The notes beneath the pieces were generated by a model. It was not told where the DNA came from, searched no databases, and saw nothing but the letters and a program-made list of their open reading frames with translations. A program made the position numbers and the translations under genes. From NCBI GenBank assembly GCA_009829735.1, contig CM020618.1, positions 33,642,894 through 33,706,893 of the forward strand: a stretch of DNA of 64,000 bases, in the 5' to 3' direction. This stretch comes from Pyropia yezoensis. Its lineage: Eukaryota > Rhodophyta > Bangiophyceae > Bangiales > Bangiaceae. Shown piece by piece: positions 38,377 to 46,921 of the stretch (position 1 is the first letter of the stretch; the number at the start of each line of letters is the position of its first letter).

Positions 38377-40108
38377 CAGATGGCGCCCCCGCCTCGTCTT
38401 CACCCCCCCCAGTGTCCAGTCTCGGCCAACCCGGGGCGGCCACTGGCTCTAGCGCGACTGGTCCGAAGACACCTGCGTGCGGGGCGTGCGGTCATCAGAA
38501 AATTGGTTCCCACGGCAAGGGGCATTACTTCGGGCAGTGCTCTCTGGTGGCTGGAAATCTGCAGTGCGTGAGCACCTTGCTTGTTGGCCACCCGTACTAC
38601 ACCGGGGCACAATGCCAGGACCAGCACTGCATGTGCCGCACGATGTAAGTTCTTATCGGTTTTATTTTTTTCTTTTGGTGTGGCGGTTTTATGAGGTCGC
38701 ATGATGAGGGCTCTCCACGGCAGTGCGCTGACCTGCCCTTTTTTCTACACACTGGATGCACCTCTTATTGGTAATTTTCTGTCGCATATTGTGCATCTTT
38801 GAAGGTGTCCGAAGTGCCGCCGTCCAGGCCACACGCAGAAGACTATCGCATTGGACCCTAAGCTATTTAAGCGCGTCGTTTCAGACAAAGGCGTCGCGTT
38901 CAACAAGAAGGGGCACAAGAGCCTTCAGTTTTCTCATTATATTTGTCAAGGCTCCACGCCTGTATTCTTCCACGCGGAAGTGCAGAGGGCTCGAGCGATC
39001 TACGCCGAGAAGGACGCTGCTCTAAATGAGGCGGCCCGCGAACGGGCGGGACTGGTGTCCAACCTTCTTGGCGTGGTCGTCCCCGTCAGCACGGCAATTT
39101 CTAGCCTACGCTCGCTGGGGTCCGCGGCGTCCGGCTTGGCGCAGCCCAATTTAGCGGCCACTGGCGAGCAGGCAAGATTGGCCGACGCCGGTCTGTCCGC
39201 ATGTGCCGCTTCTTTGGGTGGAGCCATCGCCTCCGTCACCGGCCGCCCCAGCGGCATCAGCGACGATCACGCGCCGGGGGCGGCCCTCGCGAGTTCACAT
39301 GGTGCCCAGGCCGCGGCTCAGCGGGCGGGGGCGAAGCGACTAAGCCAATCGGCGCTGTCCCTCTCGGCTCCCAATGGCTCCAACCGCATGTACGTTTTTC
39401 CTCTTCTTTTTCTCCGCTTCTGGCTGGATGATTGTCATGGAGACATGATCATCGTGCTATGATGGGAACAAGACACTGACAGTGGCGACCGGGCAGCTAC
39501 ATACACATTTTTTCCCATTGGCTCTGATTGTTTCCACGGTGGTTCTCTGGACTTGGACTGATTTATTTGCCTGGCAGTCGGTGTGACATCAGAGCGGAGC
39601 GCCGGGCGCAGCAAGATGCTGAGATCTCGAGAGCAATGGCCGGCACCGAGGATCATCCTGTGCGACCGACCCCTGCTCGTCTGCGGCTGTCTCCCACAGA
39701 AGCCGCCATGGATCTGACTGATTTTATTTTTGGTGACGAGCAGAGCGGCGAGCGCGTCTCTTTTCTGGCCCTGGTGACGACGGCGGCAGCCAAGTATGGT
39801 ATTCGAGGGTCGACACTGAGTGAGACGGGTGACATTGCTCTGTTGACCTCTCAGCTCCTTTCTGGCGTCGATGAGGGGGCCGATACTCGGTCCAGTTATC
39901 AGGCGAGCTGTCGCGACTGGATTGGCGCCCTGCGCGCGAGGAGCCCGTGAGATCGCGCTTTTGTCGCTCTCTCTGCTTTTGTTATGTCTTTGGTCGGTCC
40001 GTTGTATCTCTTTTTCCTTGCTTTCGGTGGAGACACTCTGTGACCAAGAATTTTCTTGCGTACTTTTGCAGTGGACAGCGCATGGCTGAGCTATGGATGG
40101 ACAGATGA
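38377..40108 (+). CDS. Spliced cysteine-rich gene, at least four exons, unknown function
   Basis: Exons 38377-38644, 38805-39389, 39578-39946 and 40072-40108; introns of 160, 188 and 125 nt with GTAAGT, GTACGT and GTGAGA donors and AG acceptors. All three junctions are in phase (each splits a codon after its second base) and keep the frame open. The first exon and the junction encode a Cys/His cluster: CGACGHQKIGSHGKGHYFGQC, CQDQHCMC, then CPKCRRPGHTQK, which looks like zinc-binding. The rest is Ala-rich and helical (AEKDAALNEAARERAGLVS), then SPTEAAMDLTDFIFGDEQSGE, ending GQRMAELWMDR. No start codon lies in the first listed exon, so there is at least one upstream exon. Not recognised. Confidence 0.6.
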
Positions 40109-40791
40109 CGATGGTCGCGCGCGGCGCGCAGGAGAGTCAGCGCCCGATTGGCGGCTTCGAAGCTGTGCGATAAAAGGCTCTCATTGGCCGCAGCCGCTGC
40201 CGCACCTCCACACCATCCTCACGCAGCGCGGCGACGGCGGTCGGCGGCAACGGCTGGCGGCGGCAGGCACGGAGTCGGTGGCGGTGGCGGGTGCGGGGGG
40301 CGTGGTGCGAGCGGTGTCGGCGGCGACGGCGGCGGATGTGCGGGCGTCGGCGGTCGCTTTGTGGGGGGGGGGTGGGGTGGTCGGCGGGGGGGGGGGGGTG
40401 ACGCTCTCGCTGTGGTTGCCACCGGCCCCCGCGATGCGCACGACCCCCTCCGCGCCAAGGAGGGGGTCGGCGGCGACGCGGCTGGGGGCTGGGGCCGGCA
40501 GCTCGCGGCCGCTGTGGTCCCCCCCGCCAACCACAACAAGGTTGTCGTCGGCGGCGGGTGGGCGACGACGACGTCGGCGCGCGGCGGCAAGACGACAACG
40601 GTCGGTGGCGGCCGTCTCGGCGTCGGGGGCGGTGGCGGGTGCGGCGGGGGTGGTGTGGGCGGTGTCGGCGGAAAGGGCGGCGGATGTGCGGGCGTTGGTG
40701 GGCACTGTGTAGCTCTGTGGGGGCGGCTGAGGTTACTGGTGTTGGAGGATTCGGCGGGTTGTGGGGGAGGCTCTTTGTTGCGTCGCCGGTG
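40109..40791. other. GC-rich stretch up to the R5 insertion site
   Basis: All-frame open low-complexity sequence (GGCGGC, G10 run at about 40386). No gene supported. Ends with the R5 target duplication CGGTG (40787-40791). Confidence 0.5.
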
Positions 40792-40905
40792 TGTAGCACA
40801 ATAGGAATCCGTCGCACGTCCACTCTCAGGGAACACTCACCAAAAGGGATCGGCGCCCACGTCACCGGGAGGCCAAGGTTGCTGTCCTTGGAGCGCAAGC
40901 CACGG
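40792..40905 (-). repeat. R5 3' LTR, distal 114 bp
   Basis: Starts TGTAGCACAATAGG and matches the first 114 bp of 56489-56850. It stops at CCACGG, where R6 begins with TGTAGCAG. Confidence 0.9.
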
Positions 40906-41228
40906 TGTAGCAGTACTCCCAACCACCAACCCCGAGTCAGGGAAGGAAGGAGAGTATTGCCGATATCCCAACTTGGGACACCGGAAGCAAGCACCTCCAC
41001 ACAGCCGAACACAAAGCGTAGAAATCCGTCTGGCTCCCGTGCAAAAATCCCAAGAAACAAATACCAGCAGCATCACCCTGCACTAGTATGCCGGAAGTCC
41101 TAGTCGAATTTCCATCCAAAAGTCAGAAGATTCACCATCGTGGGTCGGGTGAATTTCGACTTCCAGTCGGGTCTACTTGACCCGAATCTCCGAAGTATTG
41201 GTACCGCATTCTGGTCCAATCTCCCACA
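40906..41228 (-). repeat. R6 3' LTR, 218 bp shorter than its partner
   Basis: Aligns with 45543-46083 except for the segment 45650-45867, which is missing here at GCCGAACAC/AAAGCG. Confidence 0.85.
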
Positions 41229-42453
41229 TTTCCCACTTCTCAAAAGTCCAGCCGTCCCGGTGGACGTCCAATCAGCTGCGAGTCGCAGTGACTGGGAGAG
41301 GAGGGTGCAATTCCCGAGTCGGGCAGTAAGATACGGTGCATCGCTTGCGTCTCGCGTGCACCAGGGTTACGCCGGGGTTGCACTCGCGTCCGGCGGGACC
41401 CTCCGGGAGAGGCAATCCCTCTCCGTGGGGTGCGCTCTCTGCCCTGACACTGGGCAGCGGGGCTCCCTCCACGCGAAACCGGTGTGGGGAGAAGTCATCC
41501 CTCACCTGGTTAGAGTGCTCCACAGGTGGACTCCCGTGTGGGTGCGCCCCCTAACCTGGGTGTTGGCGTCTCCCCGTCACATACCCCTGCTCCTCAACTG
41601 GAGGAGTAGGGCATCGACGTTCTCACTCGGAGCGTCGACCTGCACCTGCCCCTTTAGTTGGGGTACGGTTGCTCTGGGGGGGTTCGGGTTGTACCCCCCC
41701 CTTAAGACTCGAACTACCCGCAGCTGGCTCTCTGCGGGGGTGTCGCACTCTGTCGCCGTCGGTGGTGTGTTTCTCGGCCGCCGGTGCGGGGTGATCTTTC
41801 CCCTTCGTGTGTGTGCGGGCGGGTGTGTGTCTTCCCGCCGCTGTTCCCTCGCTTCGGCGTTTCTGCCCCTTCTCGCCGTGCAGTCGGTGTCGTCTCGGGG
41901 GGGTTGTCGTTCCCCCCTCCGCCCCTGTGTCGGGCGTGGTCGTTGTCGTTTGGGGGTGCGGGTCGGGTCCCCCCCCTTGTGTTCTTCCTTTGCGGGGGTG
42001 TGTCTCCCCCGTCTCCGCCCCTGTGTCGGGCGTGGTCGTTGTCGTTGGGGGGTGCGGGTTGTGTCCCCCCCCCTTTTGGTTCTTGCCGGGCGGTTTGTCT
42101 TTCCCGTCTCCGCCCCTGTGTCGGGCGTCGGTGTCTGTCGGGGGGTGTGGGTCGTGTCCCCCCCCCTTTGGCTCTTCCCTGTCGGGGGGTGTGTCGCCCC
42201 CGTCTCCGCCCCTGTGTCGGGCGTCGTTGTCGTCTGTGGGGGGGTGCGGGGTTGTTCCCCCCCCCGTGTCATGGCCAAGGTCGGGTCAACCTGGTGGTCG
42301 TCAAGGAGGGGGAGCGGGTCGTGTCTCCCCCCGTGCTCAACCTCACCGAGTTGGTCAAGGTTGTCAGACGTGTCGGTCGAGGGGGTGTGGGTCGTATCCC
42401 CCCTCTAGAGCTCAACCTCACCGAGTTGGTCAAGGTTTTTTTTTTTTTTAGAG
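41229..42453. repeat. R6 leader of antisense ORF with tandem repeats
   Basis: Four units of about 95 bp based on GTCTCCGCCCCTGTGTCGGGCG followed by G- and C-runs (about 41905-42270), then two copies of CTCAACCTCACCGAGTTGG (42339 and 42413). A T14-AG run (42436-42451) lies immediately upstream of the antisense ATG and resembles a splice acceptor. Open frames here follow the repeats and are not supported as genes. Confidence 0.65.
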
Positions 42454-44370
42454 ATGGCGGGTGAGCCGAGTCGGCCGCTGTCCCCTACGCCCACGTCGCT
42501 GTCGGACAAGCGACGGGCGGGTGAAGGGGCCATCGGGACTGAGGAGTCTCTTAGCCGGTGGTCGGCTATGGAGACGACTCGTCCCGGGCGAGGGTCGGAG
42601 GCGGCCGCCTCGGCCGTCCCCGCCCCGTCACCCTCTACCGTTCCTTCGGCTGTGGTCCCACCGGGGAAGGGGTCTTCCAACCCGGTGGCGGAAGGGGATG
42701 TGGCTCCCATTCCCCGTCTACCAGAGTCGCGGTTGCTACTCCCGCCGCGGCCCCGTCCTCCTGTGTGGCCCCGAGCCTGGGCGCCTCCCAAGTCAGTCGG
42801 GGAGCTTCCGGACTGCAAGCTCAAAGAGACCTACGTGGTCATTCCTGAGCCACGGCGGACCGACGTGTGGTACCGCCGGACTCGTCGGTACCCCAACCAG
42901 GTGTCACTACCTGAGGGAGTGGTCTGCGATCTACCGGCACTAATCTGCCTGGCGGTCGCGCCTGGGGTCCAGGCGTTGTCAACCTCTCTCGCCATGGGCT
43001 CAGGCGACGTGGAGATCTACAACACCTGTGCGGTGGTGGCTACCGAGTGGTGTGCCCTCCCTCGTCCCTACTTGGGAGGACAGGACGCCCACGCCCATCA
43101 CGGCGTGGTGCGAGAGGAGTTCCGACTCCGGGGCTCCTCTGGGTTCCTCATCCACGGGTCGCGGGTGGAGTTCACCCACGTACCTCTGGAGGAGCGTGAG
43201 CACCAGTACCCTTTACTCCCGGGGTGGTGGGAGAGGGTGGAAGTACCCTTTGGGTTTCCGGCTCGGATCCCACTCCTCGTAGCCTACTTTGGCTCTGTGT
43301 TACGCTCCAGCTCGGGGGGTAACCGGGTCCTCGCCTACCTCGCCACGCACTGGGTGGTCGTGGTTGCAAGGGGCTGGTACTCCGATGTAGTCCATTGGGG
43401 TTACCTATGGCATCTTCCACCGACTCTGGTGGAAGGTATGGAAACCCTTGACTACCACTGGTTAGCCTTGGGTGCGGGGGACCTGGCTTCATACCTCCTC
43501 AAGGGTATAGTCACCCTGCACAATCGACTCGATTGGGAGCAGTTGGACCCCTTCCTCCGCCGCAACAAGCGTACGGAGCCGGGGTTGGAGAGTGAACCAC
43601 CCCGGGACTTTGTCCATGTCACCCAAACTCTGGTGCAGGGGCAGCTACTCCTGCGTGAGGGGTTGGGGGACCCTTCTCTTCCTTCCGCGGAGGGGGTCAC
43701 TCCCTCTACGTCGCCCTCTAGCTCTGGGTGTGCGACGTCATCGGCGACGACTCGTCGTGGTGCTCGTCGGGGCCTCCCTCGGAGCCGCGGGCGAACCGCG
43801 CCTACGTCTTCCCCGCGGGTCGCGACTCCGACCTCGGGGGGAGTGGAGCCAGCTCAGGCTCCACCCTTTCACTTCCTCGAGCCCTTCCCTGACGTGGGGC
43901 TGGGTTCGCTACGGGTCCGAACTCCGGTACCCATGCCGATCGCGCGTGGCGTCGGCGAGATGCTTCCCAACCTGGGAGCCATCATGTATGACGCCACGGT
44001 GGAGGCCTCACTCGTGGCCTCCCTTGACACGCTGGCTTGGGTCACCCGGCGTGTAAGTCACTTCCTTGCGTCGGGTGACTCAGCCACGGCGCGCCAGACG
44101 TTGGCAGCAAAGGTAACTCGCCTCGCTGTTGGACATGAGTTCGTCCAACGGCTGCTGTCGAATCAGCAGCAGCTCCCGCGTCACGGAGGGAGTACCTCCG
44201 GACATCTTTCTTACGACGGGGATGGGTCCGCGAGTCGGCGGGGCCCTCCCAGTACTACCACTCCTGTGCCTCCTCGAGTGGGATACGCCCCTCCGTTTCC
44301 GTCCTACGACCCTGGTGCTCCATGGTCGGGCGGTCCCTATAGTAGTGGGGGAGGGCGCATGGAGCGCTAG
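42454..44370 (+). CDS. R6 antisense ORF, 638 aa, intact, unknown function
   Basis: Starts MAGEPSRPLSPTPTSL. The first 110 residues are Pro/Ser-rich. The central part (about 115-400) is rich in aromatics: YFGSVLRSSSGG, THWVVVVARGWYSDVVHWGYLWHLPPTLV and LLKGIVTLHNRLDWEQLDPFLR. These align by eye with YFGSVLAPRPTH, GRLFHLPTGV and LVAAHDAVNWTAVATLPPFR in the R5 antisense ORF. A Ser/Arg-rich linker and a helical C-terminal domain follow (GEMLPNLGAIMYDATVEASL, WVTRRVSHFLASGDSATARQ), then a Gly/Ser/Pro tail. Not interrupted by any stop, in contrast to the pol of the same element. It converges with the integrase fragment, with 111 bp between them. Confidence 0.75.
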   Translation: MAGEPSRPLSPTPTSLSDKRRAGEGAIGTEESLSRWSAMETTRPGRGSEAAASAVPAPSPSTVPSAVVPPGKGSSNPVAEGDVAPIPRLPESRLLLPPRPRPPVWPRAWAPPKSVGELPDCKLKETYVVIPEPRRTDVWYRRTRRYPNQVSLPEGVVCDLPALICLAVAPGVQALSTSLAMGSGDVEIYNTCAVVATEWCALPRPYLGGQDAHAHHGVVREEFRLRGSSGFLIHGSRVEFTHVPLEEREHQYPLLPGWWERVEVPFGFPARIPLLVAYFGSVLRSSSGGNRVLAYLATHWVVVVARGWYSDVVHWGYLWHLPPTLVEGMETLDYHWLALGAGDLASYLLKGIVTLHNRLDWEQLDPFLRRNKRTEPGLESEPPRDFVHVTQTLVQGQLLLREGLGDPSLPSAEGVTPSTSPSSSGCATSSATTRRGARRGLPRSRGRTAPTSSPRVATPTSGGVEPAQAPPFHFLEPFPDVGLGSLRVRTPVPMPIARGVGEMLPNLGAIMYDATVEASLVASLDTLAWVTRRVSHFLASGDSATARQTLAAKVTRLAVGHEFVQRLLSNQQQLPRHGGSTSGHLSYDGDGSASRRGPPSTTTPVPPRVGYAPPFPSYDPGAPWSGGPYSSGGGRMER

Positions 44371-44481
44371 AGTCAGCGGTGAACGACTTTGAAGAGTGGT
44401 GTGTGTCTTTCTCGTTTCGTGTTGTGCCATAGTCGGCTTTGTTTGTAGAGAGTCTTTTGAAGAACCATGTTATGTGCATAC

Positions 44482-45402
44482 TCATGGTTGACTTGCCGCT
44501 TTGCTCTGACCTGGAGCATGGACTTCATCCCCCGACGTACGAGTGGTACGTCGGCGTATAGATATGCCTGTGGCCTGGCAATATCGACGGACCTTCTCTA
44601 CTGGTAGGTCCTCTATAAACTCCCATGTGTCGGAAGTTGGGCCATACCCAAACCACCTGACTCGGAGCATGAGTCGCCCCGACTCATCGTATCCGTGGAG
44701 TAGAGAGGCTTTCGCCTGACTCGGTGTTTGAGTCCAAGTCTCACCCTCGGTCTGGGTGAGGCGTTCCACAGCTATTGATGGAAGTCGTCGGGGACAGACG
44801 AAGGCAAACGGTGCCTCTCCCGTACTACTGTGTACCTGGGAGTTGTATGCTGTCACGAGTAGTGACGCAAAACGAGCCCATGTGACTACATGGTCATGGA
44901 CATAGTGACGCAACTGGCGCACTAAAGTCCTATTGAATCGTTCCACCTGTCCATTAGTCTGGGGGTGGTAAGGGGTGGCGAAGTTTGTCTGCACCCCCAA
45001 CATCTTCATGACTCCCTGATACAGGACGTACGCAAACTTTGGTCCGTTATCCGAAAGGATAGAGTCAGGAATGCCATAACTGGCAATCCAGACGTCGAGC
45101 AACGCGCTCAGGACGTCCACGGCGGTTCTATCATTAAGTGGGGATACCCGTGCGAGCTCAGTAAAGCGATCACATATCCCCAGAAGGTACTCATATCCTT
45201 CTGGAGTTCGTGGTAGTGGACCGTGTAAGTCCACTGCTATCGCTTCGAACGGCTCGGTTGCAGGAAAGAGTCTCATGGCAAGGTAGTCAAGCAAGGGAGT
45301 TCCTGAAGCACGTTCCACCCTTCCACATACCTCAGGGAAGGCGGTGAGGTTTCTCGAAACTCCGGTTCTCCCACCGAGGCCCACGGTGGCCGACCTCGTC
45401 AC
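44482..45402 (-). CDS. pol: R6 integrase core with chromodomain, truncated
   Basis: About 306 codons. An unrelated short lead is followed by the DDE core: AIAVDLHGPLPRTPEGYEYL, ILSDNGPKFAYVLYQ and YHPQTNGQVERFNRTLVRQL, so all three acidic residues are kept. The zinc-binding N-terminal domain is gone. After SIAVERLTQ the usual C-terminal stretch is shortened, joining to LHGYDESGRLMLRVRWFGYGPTSDTWEFIEDLP, a chromodomain. The open frame starts about 120 bp from the primer site, which marks one large deletion of gag, protease, RT and RNase H. Confidence 0.8.
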   Translation of the reverse strand: MTRSATVGLGGRTGVSRNLTAFPEVCGRVERASGTPLLDYLAMRLFPATEPFEAIAVDLHGPLPRTPEGYEYLLGICDRFTELARVSPLNDRTAVDVLSALLDVWIASYGIPDSILSDNGPKFAYVLYQGVMKMLGVQTNFATPYHPQTNGQVERFNRTLVRQLRHYVHDHVVTWARFASLLVTAYNSQVHSSTGEAPFAFVCPRRLPSIAVERLTQTEGETWTQTPSQAKASLLHGYDESGRLMLRVRWFGYGPTSDTWEFIEDLPVEKVRRYCQATGISIRRRTTRTSGDEVHAPGQSKAASQP

Positions 45403-45522
45403 CCAGCGAACGCTCGGAACGTAGGCGAGTTGATCGGGTCACCGGAAGTCTCGGTGCCGAAGGGGGAGAGGGGCCAACTTGGTCCCTTCTCCGGTCAAGG
45501 GAGGTACCAAATCGATATCCAC

Positions 45523-45540
45523 TTCCCCGCTGATCCACCA
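45523..45540 (-). other. R6 primer binding site
   Basis: Minus strand TGGTGGATCAGCGGGGAA, 2 nt inside the 5' LTR. It differs from the site of R1/R4/R5/R7 at a few positions. Confidence 0.75.
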
Positions 45541-45542
45541 AC

Positions 45543-46083
45543 TGTAGCAGTACTCTCAACCACCAAACCCGAGTCAGGGAAGGAAGGAGAGTATTGCCGA
45601 TATCCCAACTTGGGACACCGGAAGCAAGCACCTCCACACAGCCGAACACGGAACTTGCGTGTGGTGAGCGGGTCCACTCACCAAGGGCACGAACAAGATG
45701 TCTTGGAGCCAGACGGTGTTTACTTGCTTGACCAACCAAGGTGGGCCCTCCCCGCCTAGCTGTCCCCCCTTATCAACCCTTCTCACACGCTCACGCATCC
45801 CCGCAAAAACACTCAGAAAATGAACACTCAAACAAACCAATCAAATCATGCCACACGCAAAGCACTCAAAGCGTAGAAATTCGTCTGGCTTCCGTGCAAA
45901 AATACCAAGAAACAAATACCAGCAGCATTACCCTGCAATAGTACGCTGAAAGTCCTAGTCGAATTTCCGTCCAAAAGTCAGAAGATTCACCATCGTGGGT
46001 CGGGTGAATTTCGACTTCCAGTCGGGTCTACTTGACCCGAATCTCCAAAGTATTGGTAACAAGTTCTTGTCCAATCTCCCACA
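45543..46083 (-). repeat. R6 5' LTR
   Basis: 541 bp, TGTAGCAGTACTC to CTCCCACA on the plus strand. Contains the 218-bp segment 45650-45867 absent from the 3' LTR. Confidence 0.87.
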
Positions 46084-46088
46084 CACGA

Positions 46089-46336
46089 TACCAAGATGGG
46101 AGCCCAAATGGGAGGGGTTTGTTGTTTTATCATGGCCGGGGGTGGGTTCGCCGCCGGCCCCCTCGTTATAAACCCTCGGAGATACCACTAACTACCCTCC
46201 ACCCCAAGATGCAAGTCCCTCTGGTCATACGTAACTCGCAGATACCGTGACCAGTGCGAACTACCAAATTGAAAGTTAAGGGTTAGAAGTAGCCCCCCTG
46301 CATTCGGGTCGCAATACGGCCATCCATATTGCTACA
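46089..46336 (-). repeat. R5 3' LTR, proximal 248 bp
   Basis: Continues the R5 LTR after R6, from ACCAAGATGGG to CATATTGCTACA. 114 + 248 = 362 bp, equal to the R5 5' LTR. Confidence 0.9.
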
Positions 46337-46921
46337 TATCCCCCTCTTAGATTCGGCCCGTCCTCGGGTCGATCCGCATTCGTTTTCCGAATGTAAGTGG
46401 TCACGCGACCGGTTACCAGTCGGATGGGCTTTGCGCCCTCTCGCCACAGCCACCCCTTTCCGGGATGACCTCAGGGGGGTACCCCCCTCCGCATGACCTC
46501 TAAGCGATCCGTTTTCCGGACCGTTGAATTCCCGATACGGGTAGTGAGTAACGACCCCCTCCCCTGTGGGGACGGGCTGTAAGCGTATCCGCCACAAGTC
46601 ATCTGGTGGCAGGGCAGCCCTACTCGGGTGAACGAGTGGACGCGGGGCTACCCGCTTTTCGCGGGGGCGGTTGCGGGTTGACCCGCCCTCAATCCTCCCG
46701 TGTGGGGCGTGGCTCCGGCCCAGGGGCCTGGGAGGAGCGCGCTCGTAGCTCCGTGTGGCGCGGGTCGCCGTGCGCCCCTGTGCCGCCCCTTGTCGGGGTT
46801 TCGGTGGTCATAAGCGCGGGTACCCACGCTTCCCCGGCTCATCCCGGTTTGTCATACCGTGCCGGGTCGGAGCCGGCGACGGCTTGTGAGCACGGGGGAC
46901 CCCTGCCACCTCGGTTTCATC
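46337..46921. other. R5 leader of antisense ORF and polypurine tract
   Basis: No gene supported. 46337-46350 on the minus strand is CTAAGAGGGGGATA, the polypurine tract. The rest corresponds to 12926-13513 of R2. Confidence 0.6.

Larger units (their letters stand above)
40906..46083 (-). mobile_element. R6: internally deleted Ty3/gypsy element inserted in the R5 LTR
   Basis: LTRs at 40906-41228 and 45543-46083 (TGTAGC...CCCACA on plus), with target duplication CACGG (40901-40905) against CACGA (46084-46088). Between them on the minus strand are a primer site and an integrase-chromodomain fragment only: gag, protease, RT and RNase H are absent. The plus strand holds a complete 638-codon antisense ORF. 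A purine tract (minus GAGAAGTGGGAAA, 41229-41241) precedes the 3' LTR. Confidence 0.9.

Noticed and set aside
40137..41060. Minus-strand open frame spanning the R5 and R6 LTR junction
   Set aside because: It reads through two different LTR boundaries and low-complexity DNA, so it cannot predate the insertions as a gene.
41577..42278. Minus-strand open frame over the R6 tandem repeats
   Set aside because: It consists of the translated 95-bp repeat (Gly/Thr/Arg/Pro) and has no similarity to other elements.
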